DNA of 64,000 nucleotides from Sipunculus nudus (GCA_026874595.1 CM049318.1:33873956-33937955); one strand, 5' to 3'. Shown: positions 11,470 through 22,891, numbered from the stretch's first letter. Notes: generated from the sequence alone by a model not told the origin. Made by a program: numbers and translations.

Positions 11470-11974
11470 AGAGTTTAGGTTAATAAAAATTTGCTCACCA
11501 TTTCGTGGTACATAATCATACAGATACATTTTTTTTAATCCGCAAAATGCTGTTGACACTTCATGGGAATCAACTGATTTTGTGTACTCTGGTAAAGAAA
11601 ACGACAGTATAAAATTGCTCATGGACAGGTCCGTATGTCACTGAATGTCTGTAAGGGGTAAGGATTCTTGTCAATGTAGAAAAAGTTGCCTCACAAATAG
11701 CAGTACTTTCTCAAGTTGTGACAGTAGAAGCATATTGAATTAATACAAAAATGAAATGGCGTATATATTGGATACAACCAAGCACTAATATCTCCCAGGT
11801 CCATGTAGATATCTGGATTAAGACTTCACGATATATGTACATTCTTCTTTTAAAGAAGAATCATGTGAGATTCCATCCAATGAGTTTGCTTAAGTCTGTG
11901 TTACCGAAGTATGTCCTGTTTTGTGACCAAAGTTTCAGAAGTGACTGCAACAGTTTCCAGTATCCCTCTCATAA

Positions 11975-12222
11975 TCATGCATCACTTTCCAGAATGGATG
12001 CAGCTGTCAAGAAAGTTAGTAACGAGGCATCTGAATTCTGTGGAAGCCAATCAAGCCATATCCTCCAATTTTGTACAACACCACCCTTTTTGTTGCCTTG
12101 TAGAAAGAAACATATTACATGACATGTGTCATCAAGGTAATGCGCATCAAAGTTTTCAAAGACTGGATCCTGTTTCTCCCATGCTAAAGCTTCATTAACA
12201 AGTGGTCTGCCAAGGGGTCAGG
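11975..12222 (-). pseudogene. possible broken protein-coding relic
   Basis: On the minus strand one frame stays open for about 80 codons and reads like protein (segments AWEKQDPVFENF and LLTFLTAASILESDA). It ends at TGA 11977, and reading beyond it meets another stop. There is no start codon in context and no splice sites were recognised. It could be a transposase remnant; no family was identified. Confidence 0.25.
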
Positions 12223-12695
12223 AAAACGGTCACTTGTACCAGCTACCCCTCACAACAGGAGGACACACTGTCCTTTAGAGGGTAATGTTATGATAGAAAG
12301 CAAGGCAGGAACTCTCTATGCCATGGGGTTCAAATAGCTTACAGTGTACAGTTATGCCACACATGATGAAAATATAATGCAGTGAATGTCTGGTGTTTAG
12401 GTCTGATAAAAAATGATAAATAATCTACTGATATTGATTGTAAATTGTGTCATTATTGCAGTTTAATTAATGTTTTGGGATGCCCTTGCAATGCATAATT
12501 TTAGCGGTCTCTCATTGTAACTATGACCATGTTGGTCCTGTCAGGTTGTCACGTTGTCCGTTTTGATTTTAATCAGTCTCACAGACAAAGTTAAACTAAA
12601 AAGTATGCTAATGCATGTTTAGCTGAAATCAGTTATAATTGAAGCATTGTTTCTCCATTTTACAATAAAAGGACTTGTACTTGTAACCTAAATAA
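12223..12695. other. intronic or intergenic sequence, nothing recognised
   Basis: AT-rich sequence with no open frame of interest, up to the start of the P2 element. Confidence 0.4.
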
Positions 12696-13160
12696 AAACT
12701 AGATGTGTCGGAACTGCCTGGGGCAAAGTAGAAACATTTGTTAAATTTTGTAATTTTTTTTAAGTTCAGGAGGTGTCGTATGGTCAAAAGTAGGTAAACG
12801 GGGACGAAACGCGAACTCGATCTGTAACTGGTCATTATTTGGCAACACATACAAAATCAGGGTGGTATCTGCAGGCCATTGCGGAAAAAAAGTCCATACA
12901 TATGCATTTGTTCTATTTTTCATGAAATTTTCTATGTTCAGGAGCCGTAAAATGGTCAAAAGTAGGTCAACCGGGACGAAACGCGAACTCGATCTGTAAC
13001 TGGTCATTATCTGCCCACACACCAAAAATCAGGCCAATATCTGCAGGCATTGCGAAAAAAAAGTCCGTACAACTGTTTGATTTCGGAATGACGGAATGAC
13101 GGAAGGATGGACATGGGTAAAACTATATGCCCCAGCCACTTTGTGGCGGGGGCATAAAAA
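12696..13160 (+). mobile_element. P2 element, short copy
   Basis: Starts ACTAGATGTGTCGGAAC and ends GTGGCGGGGGCATAAAAA. It has about two tandem units of 180 bp (each with AGTAGGTCAACCGGGACGAA or a close variant) and a short GACGGAATGACGGA region before the 3' hairpin (ATGCCCC...GGGGGCAT). The same ends bound a longer copy at 51315-52402. Non-coding. Confidence 0.75.
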
Positions 13161-13572
13161 ATTATTAGTGACTATCCAAGGACCATAATCTATAAGCCTG
13201 CCGCCCAGTCTGTTCAGTCTTGCTAACTAATACTAGTATGCCTGGGCACGTGCAGTCACGGCTGTATAATTAAACCGTTAGTATATATATACACCTTGCT
13301 TCACAGTCTGATGCTGATTTAATGCTTATTATAAGACACCTGTCTGATAAAATTAATTTATGGCTGCATGTATCTAGAATTAGGTGAATTGTCCATTGGT
13401 TTATGATATAGAAAACAAGACCAAACTATCTACTTTACCAATGATAAATGTTATATGCATGATAAAACTGTAAGAAGCAAGGAAAGATTAAACATTTGCT
13501 TTGACTACTAAATTTAATTTCATTTGCAAGACTGTGATGAACTTGATTAAAACTTCAGATTGACAAAATCAG
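13161..13572. other. intronic-looking sequence, nothing recognised
   Basis: No repeat termini or conserved frame recognised between the P2 element and the candidate exon. Confidence 0.35.
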
Positions 13573-13694
13573 GGCCCAGCTGCATGTTAACACACGATAA
13601 CACAGCCATACATTGTCCAGACCAATTGTACAAAACGGCTGACTTGTCCCCATGCAGTCCTGGTGTGTGTCCAGTACAGCAGGATGCTGCCTGA
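13573..13694 (+). CDS. candidate terminal exon, small Cys-rich secreted peptide
   Basis: Open frame of 39 codons ending at TGA 13692-13694, entered at an AG acceptor (13571-13572) in the phase left by the signal-peptide exon at 11185. It contains four cysteines spaced C-x10-C-x12-C-x4-C, enough for two disulfides, in a mature part of about 40 residues. Against it: the pyrimidine tract is weak, a better-looking acceptor 14 nt upstream (13557-13558) would need a different donor, and no clear AATAAA follows. Peptide hormone, defence peptide or protease inhibitor are all possible; nothing identifies which. Confidence 0.35.
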
Positions 13695-14035
13695 CAGCTA
13701 AAGCCTGTTAAAGCCCTAGTATATACCAGGTATTCTGGTATAAGTATGATCTTATTTTGGTTTTCGTATACCATACCGGTACACCATATGTTATTGGAAA
13801 TGCTTAATCGTCATTTCGAGACCAAGTTAGGGGCACCACTGATATTTTGGGTGCCCCCTTGGCTACGGGCCTGGATTAAAATATTTTAAAATTTTATCTT
13901 TGATCTGTAACTTTATTGTAACTGTCAGAACCAGATAGCTTTGAAATCCTACTCTGTCCGGTAAATCATCTGTCAGAAAAAGGTAACTTTAAGCTTTCCT
14001 TAGCATTCACAATTTATGAATAATTGTATGAGATC

Positions 14036-14038
<3 letters not shown>

Positions 14039-14130
<92 letters not shown>
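14039..14130. repeat. compound (TA)n(GA)n microsatellite
   Basis: About 21 TA units run directly into about 25 GA units. Confidence 0.95.
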
Positions 14131-14132
<2 letters not shown>

Positions 14133-14797
14133 CAGACAGACTGACAGAGATGTATATACTGAGCGAGATATTGAGATTATGTATATAGAAATATGTATAA
14201 CACCGGTTTTGATAACACCGTTTCTGGCACAGGGCCAAGATAAATAGGAGCTTGTGTCCGGGTGTAATCAAACCAACTAGTGCGGATGTCACGTGTTTAA
14301 AATTTAGGCAGGATGCATCATGGAGCACCACGCTCTCTTTGGGCGGATTACAATTCTTTGCTCTGTGCGCGCCTTTTTGTTAGCGCCACGCCAGACAAAG
14401 CAGCTCTCTCTCTCCTCTCCTCCTCCTCTCTCTCTCCTTCTCAACCTCTCTTGTGCCACTGAAGGCGAAACTCGCCCTGGCAACTTTCATACTTAAACAG
14501 CTGTCTCCAAATCTTTCATTAACTTAACAATTAATATATGTGGCGTTCTGAACTGCTGCTTCACAATAGTCCCGGTCCCATACCGTTACCGTCCACCAGT
14601 GAAGCGTGCATCACGTTCAATGATTCGTGACAAAGGTCATACGGTTGGTCTTTATACTGAGCGCTACCGAGCCCTACTTTTTGTCGAGCTTTACCTAAAG
14701 TTTGAGGGCTTTCAGCGCCTCGAACTAGCCTAGCTCACATATATACACCGGGCGCGTTACGGGTTTTTGAACCCGGCGGCTTGCCGTGGATCGTCGA

Positions 14798-14870
14798 GAC
14801 CGTACGGTCATCGCGTGGTTTTTCTTCCCACGTTGTTTGCACTCACATAAACTGCGGCGACCGTACGGTG
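14798..14870. repeat. pair of GACCGTACGGT palindromes
   Basis: GACCGTACGGTC (14798-14809) is a perfect 12-bp palindrome. A second copy, GACCGTACGGTG, is at 14859-14870. Each is two head-to-head copies of the ACGGT pentamer that fills the arrays to the right. Confidence 0.8.
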
Positions 14871-14896
14871 ACTTCCGAAACTATAGGTTGGTTTAA

Positions 14897-15023
14897 GGCC
14901 CAGTCACACCGACCAAAGGTGTTTCTACGATGTTTTATGTACCCCGGTTCGTCCAGGTTTTCAAACCGGAAGAACCGGGACGAAATTTCTTAAAATCCAC
15001 CGTGGAGGTCTCGACGATCGTCA
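14897..15023. mobile_element. possible left terminus of the ACGGT element
   Basis: GGCCCAGTCACACC follows TTTAA. Such a GGCCCAGTCACAC start next to TTAA/TTTAA resembles ends of some invertebrate cut-and-paste transposons. No matching GGTGTGACTGGGCC was found on the right, so the far end is missing, diverged or elsewhere. Confidence 0.35.
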
Positions 15024-15307
15024 ACGGTCATCGTCTTCCCCGGTGTCAGTACGGTATTGCACGGTATACTCACGGTTTGTCCCGGTGGCCCTAGGGTGTC
15101 AGTTAGGTGACGCTAGGGTGCCCACGGTGTCATTACGGTTCGGCACGGTATGACTCACGGTGAAGCTGTTTGACCTACGGTTCTATACGGTGCCACTACG
15201 GTATTGCTACGGTACTTACGGTGCTGTTACGGTGGAGTTACGGTGGACTTGCGGTGGTCACGGTGCCACTAAGGTCTTACTACGGTGTTACTACGGTTTA
15301 TTACGGT
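15024..15307 (+). promoter_or_regulatory. helically phased ACGGT array, plus orientation
   Basis: ACGGT or a one- to two-base variant occurs at 15024, 15040, 15051, 15061, 15072, 15082, 15093, 15104, 15115, 15124, 15135, 15145, 15157, (15167 lost), 15177, 15187, 15198, 15209, 15218, 15229, 15240, 15251, 15260, 15271, 15282, 15293 and 15303. From 15124 to 15303 the mean step is 10.5 bp, one turn of B-DNA, while the sequence between pentamers varies. The array ends 16 bp before a TATA box. Confidence 0.8.
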
Positions 15308-15322
15308 AGACACGCCTTGGGC

Positions 15323-15330
15323 TATAAAAG
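15323..15330 (+). promoter_or_regulatory. TATA box TATAAAAG at the inner end of the left array
   Basis: Directed rightward into the central segment. The open frame at 15462 lies about 130 bp downstream. Confidence 0.55.
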
Positions 15331-15461
15331 AGCGGTAGCACCAGCATTCCAGCACAGTTAAAAAAAAACACGAGAAAAATAAGCCGCTTATCCATGTCCA
15401 CTCAGTGTTTATTGACATTTTTTATTTATTTATTTTTGACAGCCATTAGTAGGCTATTATT

Positions 15462-15692
15462 ATGCCAAAAATGCGAAAGAGAAAAGCTAAGCCAACCAAA
15501 ACGGTTACAGATGAGGAAGAGGACACACAGGGACCTGATGATTAATTAGGAGCTTCAACGTCAAAATCAGCAACTAGATCTGCTCCAGGCGCAGCCAGGG
15601 ACGTTGGTGATGATAAAGATAACGACGATCAAGAACCAGAACAAGATGATGATGATGAAACTGCTGCTCCTGCCAAAAAACAGGCAGAGTGA
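15462..15692 (+). pseudogene. central open frame, basic then acidic protein, one stop
   Basis: ATG opens a frame starting MPKMRKRKAKPTK followed by an acidic stretch. After 27 codons a TAA interrupts it, then the same frame continues for another 48 codons (Ser/Ala-rich, then Asp/Glu-rich, ending PAKKQAE) to TGA at 15690. The composition on both sides of the stop is alike, so one longer disordered protein broken by a nonsense change is likely. No family recognised. It lies downstream of the TATA box at 15323. Confidence 0.45.
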
Positions 15693-15710
15693 AGAAGGTG
15701 TCCATGAACA

Positions 15711-15827
15711 TTAGTGGTTCAATTGGTATTCGTTCAGTTGCAATTGCCATTGCATCATTTGCAATCTTTTCTTCTGGTCAAGTTGTTGCGACATCTCTGC
15801 AGAATACATGCGGAAGAATGAAAGCAT
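15711..15827 (-). CDS. short convergent open frame, Gln-rich
   Basis: Thirty-eight codons from ATG (15827) to TAA (15711), with a Gln/Leu-rich helix-like segment (QKKRLQMMQWQLQLNEYQL). It starts 14 bp inside the minus-strand TATAAATAG, so transcription from that box would start near or past this ATG. It could be the 5' part of a once longer frame. Function unknown; short length keeps confidence low. Confidence 0.3.
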   Translation of the reverse strand: MLSFFRMYSAEMSQQLDQKKRLQMMQWQLQLNEYQLNH

Positions 15828-15840
15828 TGAAAAATCACCC

Positions 15841-15849
15841 CTATTTATA
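15841..15849 (-). promoter_or_regulatory. TATA box TATAAATAG at the inner end of the right array
   Basis: On the minus strand, directed leftward into the central segment, mirroring the box at 15323. It is directly followed, moving outward, by the inverted ACGGT array. Confidence 0.5.
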
Positions 15850-15855
15850 TGCAAG

Positions 15856-16118
15856 ACCGTGGTAAACGTGGCAAAGCGTGATACCAAAGTGCTAGTACTT
15901 TCTCACTCTTGTGGCGCCGTAGTCCTGCGTAACGGCACCTTGATATCCGTAGCCAAAACGTTGCTCGAACGTGACTCCACCGTCAATTTCCGTGAAGAAC
16001 CGTCCCTTTACCGTGAGAAAACCTTGGTATACCGTGAAAAACCGTGGTTAGTCGTAGCTGAACCTTGGACGCCATGAATACTCCGTGACAGCACAGTAAA
16101 AGGACCGTGGAGAACCGT
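15856..16118 (-). promoter_or_regulatory. helically phased ACGGT array, minus orientation
   Basis: On the plus strand ACCGT or a close variant occurs at 15856, 15865, 15875, 15886, 15916, 15926, 15946, 15957, 15968, 15979, 15989, 15999, 16010, 16021, 16031, 16041, 16051, 16062, 16071, 16082, 16093, 16104 and 16114. The step stays at 9-11 bp except for gaps of whole turns. This is the mirror of the left array. Confidence 0.75.
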
Positions 16119-16145
16119 GAGGCCATTGAAAGCCTCAAAAAGTCA

Positions 16146-16425
16146 CCGGTTGTCCCGCAAATGCTACGGACATTCACAGTGGCGTCAAGGTGTTGTTACG
16201 GTGTATGCCGTGTCACTACGCTTTTTCTACGATTTGACTTAGGTTTATCCTGGTATGACCTTTCCCCACGGTGTACCTTGACATGTCCCGGAAATTTTAA
16301 ACCGTTTAAAACTTCCGCGACTCAATCCCGGTGCCTCACGGTTTTCCACAGTTCTTCAAGGTACTCTTACGGTTCTTTAAGGTATGGCTAGGGTTCTGCA
16401 CGGTTCTTCAAGGTGTTACTACAGT
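16146..16425 (+). repeat. third ACGGT array, plus orientation
   Basis: Sites (exact or variant) at 16146, 16166, 16176, 16187, 16198, 16207, 16218, 16229, 16240, 16250, 16268, 16328, 16338, 16348, 16358, 16369, 16380, 16389, 16400, 16411 and 16421, again about 10.5 bp apart but more degenerate. It points away from the centre. Confidence 0.65.
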
Positions 16426-16799
16426 TTTATTACTTTCAAATTAATTAGTTGAGTATAAGGATATTTATGAACAGCTGAAGATCAACTGCAGAGCACCAGG
16501 CCCTGGTTGATACCGGTACTCGAATTCGCGATCTGTGCTCTTAGGAGTCATGTGTGCTGTCGAGACCACGAAACCCGATAAAATGCAAAGTTAAACATAA
16601 GACGTCAACATATCAGTTTTTTTTAACTCCGAGCAATACATTTAAAAGATAATATTTTGCAAGTTACAAACGTAAATGCGCCATTGACTTGTTTGAAAAC
16701 GATTGAAATTTTATATCATAATTTTCAAGAAGTATAAATATTAAATATTATACCTTTCTACAGTTTGACTACATAACACAAAGACATAAGGGAACAGTA

Positions 16800-17165
16800 T
16801 TTCAGGAACAGGAAATCCTCGTTTTCTATAGCCTCAAAATGTCCTTTTTTCATTGCATATTCAAAAAATCCGCAATATTGTAGGGCGGTATCGCCTCCTA
16901 TACCCTCCCCATATACCTGTACCTGACCTTAATGAAACCATGGTTCATAATTGAAAAAAAAATCATATTTTCATACACAAAAATATATAACGTATAGTAT
17001 TAATAATATTATTAAAAATATGTGCATATACATGTATATATAACTGTTTTCATAGTACCCATACATGCATATCAGCCCCACTACCACCCCCACCCCCCTG
17101 TTTTAGCATTCTGGCTCCGCCACTGATCATGGCCCCCTCCCATCCTCAGTCCTGGCTACGCCCCT
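16800..17165. repeat. interspersed repeat, family with 5070-5330
   Basis: Shares CTCAAAATGTC, TTCATTGCATATTCAAAA and CTATACCCTCCCC in order with the copy at 5070, followed by C-runs and CTCCGCCACTGATC. Boundaries uncertain. Confidence 0.45.
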
Positions 17166-17928
17166 GAAGTACGAAAAAGAGCAGTGCCCTGGTAAAAAAA
17201 AAAGACTCAGAGAGTAACCTACTTTGAAATGGAGAGTGAAGTAAAAGAGTTAAATTAACGGCAATATACTCCATTTTTTATCACAGACTGAATACAGCGT
17301 CATATCGACCCTCTGGCATTACGACCAGATTATAATATACTAGCGCCAGAGTGTCATGACATCTATGTCTGAGGAACGCATTAATGAAGATGCAAATATT
17401 TTCGTCATTTCTGACAATGCTTCATGGCCTACAGGTAAACTGTCAATCAACATAAACCAGCCCAATCATTAGCATTTTTTTGTGTACTTTCTAATAATAC
17501 CAAACATGAGCGAGAAAAATTCCGTTTTAACCCAGCACATTAGTAAATCCTTTGGCGTGTTTGTTGAATTTATGACCGCATGAACACAAGCATGGCTCGC
17601 ACGGGTTACAGGACGCAGGCAGCTTGCAGCCGATACAGGAAATGACCCGTGTCCATAGAGACGGTGTTTCATTTTGGGTTGTGAGCTCACATGCATACTA
17701 TTGTGTAGATTTGTTATTTTTAGCATAATATTGAGATTATGGACCGGTTACTACGATATGAATGCAACCTGATGCAAGACCACTGCGATACATTCCTAGA
17801 TATAACTTGTATCACGACTCGAGTAGGCTTACCAGCCCAATTATCCGATTGCCTACTGAGTCGGGTTGTCACGGCTAAGACTGAATAGAGATGTGTTTCG
17901 TACTACATACCCGGTATGTATGTATTTA
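17166..17928. other. intergenic sequence without clear features
   Basis: No exon, RNA gene or repeat terminus could be supported. Confidence 0.4.
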
Positions 17929-17984
<56 letters not shown>

Positions 17985-17990
17985 TACACA
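17929..17990. repeat. palindromic (TG)n(TA)n(CA)n microsatellite
   Basis: TG repeats, then about 15 TA units, then CA repeats: the flanks are reverse complements, so the whole tract can fold into one hairpin. Confidence 0.9.
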
Positions 17991-18266
17991 TTTCAAAAGT
18001 CAGAAACATACATGGTGCACATCCCCCTGCATGAAGGTAAGGGCATTTTTCACATGTTGTGCCATATGCTTGTCATTTGCACACACAAAAAATGTGTAAT
18101 GTCCCATTCTTGTTCCAACGGGACTGTTGTAGCAGGAGAGACATGGTATATACCGGAATTCTTTCACTGAAAAAAGAGGGGAAAACAGAGTGCTGCCAAA
18201 AAAAAAGGGAAAAAAGGAGTTATAAGCATCATTTTCAGTATATATAAAAAAGTGAATCTTTTAAAA

Positions 18267-20548
18267 ACAAGGGACCCATGGGTCACGTCGCTCAGCTGAT
18301 TTTTGGAAAATATTAGCAAATGCAAAATATTCTTATTTCTTTTGGTTTTTCATGCATATAAGCATTTCAAAAGCTAAGAGAAAATGGCCATGCTAAAATG
18401 AAACCCAGTAGATTATAGAATAATGGACATAAGCTAAAACATATGCACTGTGTAATAAACTTGTGGCCTGAATTAAACCATTTAATGATGCACCAAGGGG
18501 AAAATGGGCCAACGGTAAGTGTTATATGAAAGTCACATTTCATAAACAAAGAATGTGTGAAGAAATTAAATTTTCAATATTTAAATATATGGCCATATGA
18601 TTTACAAATTATTACCACAACGTTTGACCAATATTTCTGATTTTAAAACTAAGTTTAACAGTGTTATTCACACCTAGGCCCGGCCAACTTTAAGAGATAT
18701 GAATGAAATACTACAAAGTATTTATACCTTCTTAAATCTTGTCAATTGGCACTTACATTATAACCTAATATTTTATCACATTTTTATCTTGAAAAAAAAA
18801 AATAAAATGGTCAAAGTCTCAACAAAAAGAATTAATTTAACATTTAAATTATAAGATTCATCTTGTTTATGAGTCCTGTGTATTGAAGGGGTTGGTTTGG
18901 GAGGAGTCTCTGTTGTTACTGCTGGTTGCTGAAAAAAATATGAAATTATAAGATTCATCTTGTTTATAGTACAGGTCTGTCAACCGAACTGGGTGGGGGG
19001 GGGGGGGGAGAGAAAGGCTCCCTGTGGTATTAACTGCAGACAACCTGATCAAGCTCAACAAAGAGAGATGGCTTGCAAGAGTGAGGGGTTACATAACAAC
19101 AGCCTGGGCATAGAGAGCTGCACTGAATGACCTACATAGACCCCTAAGTGGGCTGCTTGACAATGTAAGGGAATACAACAAGAGCCTCCAAAAAAATTCA
19201 ATAACTAGCCTAATTTTTTAGCTTTTATTTTCAAATTTAAGATTTAAACATATTAAATCCTTATGATGCACCAAGGGAAAAAAAATGGGCCTACAGTAAG
19301 TGTTATGTAAAAGTTACATTTCATAAACAAATAATGTGTGAAGGTAATTAAGTTTTTCAAAAGTTAAATATATGGCCATATGAGTTAAAAATTAATCCCA
19401 CAAAGATTGACCAATATTCCTGATTTTAAGTTTAAAAGTGTTAATAAAACCTAGGCCCAGCCAGCTTTAAGAGATATGAATGAAATGCTACAAAGTATTT
19501 ATATCTTCTTAAATCTTGTAAGTAAGCACTTACATTAGATCCTAATATTTTATCACATTTGAATTTTAGGATAAAATTCCTGAAATTTTTTTCTTAAAAA
19601 AAATAAACTTGTCCAAGTCTTAACAAAAAAAATTATTAAACATTAAAATTGTGAGATTTGTCTTATTTATTAGTCCTGTGTATTAGATTAAGGGACAGGT
19701 AAGAGAAGGGGTCTCTGTTGTTACTGCTCGTTGCTGAAAAAAACGTGAAATTATAAGATTCCTTATTTAAAGTACAGGTCTGTCAACAGAATGGGGGGGG
19801 GGGGGGGGGGAGGCTCCTTGTGGTATTAACTGCAGACAGCCTGATCAAGCTCAACAAGAGAGAGGGCTTGCCTGAGTGATGGGATTACATAACAGCCCCA
19901 GGAGCATAGAGAGTTGCACTGAAAGACCTACAGTGACCAAAGTGGACTGCTTGACAATGTAAGGGAATACAACAAGAGCCTCCAAAAAACGATGGACCAC
20001 GACTTTAGCTCAGATGACTTATCTTACATTTGTGACAGCAGTGTTGCATCACTAATCAGTTCACCCAGGCAAGGCTGTAGGGACCAGACATGGCTGGCCT
20101 GTACATTCAAAATGTAAATATATTAGAGCCTCGAAAAACTTCAATAACTAGAAAAATTTTTAAGCTTTTACTTCAAATTTAAGAATTTAACAGATTAAAT
20201 CTATAAATATATATATATAGGTATACAATTAAATTTTGGTCAACTAAAGTTGTATTACTGAAAAAAAAGTCTCTAGGTTTAACATTTTTGGTCTTAAGTG
20301 ACCGAATATCTTCCCTGATTTTTTTACAAAGTCCATTATGTTTGGGCCTATAACTTTTTTAAATTATATAACACAGACTAAATTCCTAGCATGTACATAG
20401 GAATTATATAGAGGAATATATATGGTAAATATGAAGAAAACCAGATGAGTGGTTTTGATATTAGGCAGTCCTGAAGTATGAAAAGATTTTGAATAGAAAC
20501 ACAGATGTATTTATTTTTTTTTCAAATATATTTTTTTTAAATTTGCAA

Positions 20549-20622
<74 letters not shown>

Positions 20623-21572
20623 ATAATACTTGATTCAGGATTGGAAAAGTTGTATTCATTGGATCAAAAACAGCAATCGGTTAATGAATGTAATACAACA
20701 TATCTGGTTGGGGGGGGGGGGGGGAGGAGGGCAGGGTTGCCTCATGTGATTCTACATTTGTAAAAGCTGTGTTGCATCACTAATACGTTTACCCAGACAA
20801 GGCTGTAAGGACCAGACATGGCTGGTCTGGAGGTTCAAAATGTAAATACATTAGAGCCTCAGAAAAACTTCAATAACTAGAATAATTTATCAGCTTTTAC
20901 TTTCAAATTTCAGGATTTAACAGATTAAACCTATATATATACCGACTGTGAAAAGTAAATCAAATGTGCTTTCAAGAAAAAAAAGTGCCATGGTCAAATT
21001 TGGGCAAAATTTAAGGTACCAGATTTTATATTTTTGCCAATATTTAAAAAAACTTTAAAAATTTTGAACTTATTTTTGATATACAATTAAATTTTGATTA
21101 TTTAAAGTTGTATTACTGAAAAAAGTCCCTACCTTTAACACTTTTGGTCTTAAGTGACCAAATATCTTTCCTGATTTTTTACAGTCAATTATGTTTGGGC
21201 CCATAACTTTTTTTAAATTAAATAATACTGACTTAATTTCTGGCATGTACATAGGAACTATATAGAGAAATATTTAAGGTATATATGAAGAAAACCAGAT
21301 GAGTGGTTTTGATATTAGGCAGTCCTGAAGTGTAAAAATAGGTTTTTAGAAAAAATTGAGTTTAATTCTTAATTTCTCAAAGGAAAGAAGTCGCAAAGAC
21401 CCAGTTTTCGGGTTGGTAGGTCTTGGGGACATCTAACATGCCGAATTTTGGATTCCTAGGTCTTACGTTTTCAAAACGTGCCACATCTACGGACGGACGG
21501 CAAGACGGAAGGACGACGGACAATGGACCACGACTATAGCTCAGATGACTTTATAGTCAGCTGATTAAAAAA
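18267..21572 (+). mobile_element. P1 element, type II
   Basis: Begins ACAAGGGACCCATGGGTC and ends with a hairpin made from AGCTCAGATGAC and GTCAGCTGATTA, preceded by ACGGACGGACGGCAAGACGG. The body contains about three tandem units of 740-790 bp: TGATGCACCAAGGG recurs at 18486 and 19264, and AGAGCCTCGAAAAAC / AGAGCCTCAGAAAAAC at about 20110 and 20850. Each unit has a poly-G run. No coding capacity. Confidence 0.75.
20553..20618. repeat. (AT)n microsatellite
   Basis: Pure AT run inside the P1 type II element. Confidence 0.95.
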
Positions 21573-21836
21573 GAATGATTTGGAAGGCCTGCAAATAGTA
21601 TGATAATACATTTTAACATATTTCTTTTTCAAAGGAAGTTGTAAAATTAGCTAAATCCAGCACTTTCAAATGAAAATTGTCAATCATTCTTTTGTTTTGA
21701 AACCTTATCTTTGTGATGTTTTCTTCTGGATTAATACACACATTTAAAACGGTATGCTTGTCAGGTTTAAAGACTCGGGATGTGGTTACCGTAACTGGAC
21801 TGTAACTAATGTAGTGCGCATTCAGTAAAAATAGTA

Positions 21837-22853
21837 CCAGAATATCAGCAAAAGCTGACAAAAGTCCTCAGCCAAAAGAGCAGTATTTATGGGTGGTAAC
21901 AGTAACAAGTATTCAATATACTTATATTAAATATAATATATATATATATATTAAAAATATACAAAATATTTTTCTCACACGGATGTATATCTGTACATAT
22001 GTCTCTTGTTCAAGTTTTGAATTTGAACTAGATAGGCAAGTGGTAACTTTGTAATTCTGGCCCCAGTCTTTGCAAGTCATGCAGCACATCAAGGCAAATG
22101 ACCATTCCACATTCCAAAACAATCCATCCAGTATTTCCTGAGAAATAAACTCCTAATGTTTTTCTATTATAAGCTCTGTGACCTTAATAAGTAGGTCAAG
22201 GTCACCCATCTTCGACCTTGACCGAGATTTTGTTGATATGTATCAGCACCGAAGAAATGAAATTCCTGTGTTGAATACTTTCGGAGATATCCCGCTCACA
22301 AGGCCAAAATTGAAAAATCCGATAAAAATTCTTTGAAATCAGAAATTGGAGGTGGCGCCCCCAAACTCGTGCAGCAGTTACAGACCATCAGTGTCAATAA
22401 TCATAGCATGTTTTATAACAATCCGCCCAGTGATTCCTGAGAAATAAGCTTCTAAGTTTTTCTCAATAATTCCCTCTCCAACGTCGAAAATTAATGCAAG
22501 GTCATCCATCTTCGAACTTGACCGAGATTTTGTTAATATACATCAGCACCGAAGAATTAAAATTTCTATGGTTAATCCTTTTCTCGAGATTCTGTTCACA
22601 CGGTAAATGTTAACACACGCTTTTTTCTATAATTCGCTCTAAAACGTCGAAAAATAAGTCAAGGTCTCCCATCTTCGAACTTGACCGAGATTTTGTTGAT
22701 ATACATCAGCGCCGAAGAAATTAAATTCCTACGGTAAATCCTTTTCGAGATATCCCGCTCACAAGGTAAATGTTAACACACGCGGACGGACGGACGGACG
22801 GCTTGGGTGACGACAGTAGCACTTCAGCCTCTTAAGGCTGAGGGCTAATAAAA
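21837..22853 (+). mobile_element. P3 element, copy A
   Basis: Starts AGAATATCAGCAAAAGCTGA with CCTCAGCC close by. It holds about three core units containing CAAGGTCACCCATCTTCG or variants, then CGGACGGACGGACGG, CTTGGGTGACGACAGTAGC and the 3' hairpin GCCTCTTAAGGCTGAGGGCTAA. The 5' CCTCAGCC is the inverse of the 3' GGCTGAGG. Copy B is at 53128-54168. Confidence 0.75.
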
Positions 22854-22891
22854 GTACATGAACATAAACACCATGATGGAAATAAAATGTC

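Noticed and set aside
14038-14331. Open frame rich in Ser/Leu/Ile/Tyr repeats
   Set aside because: It is a translation of the TA/GA microsatellite.
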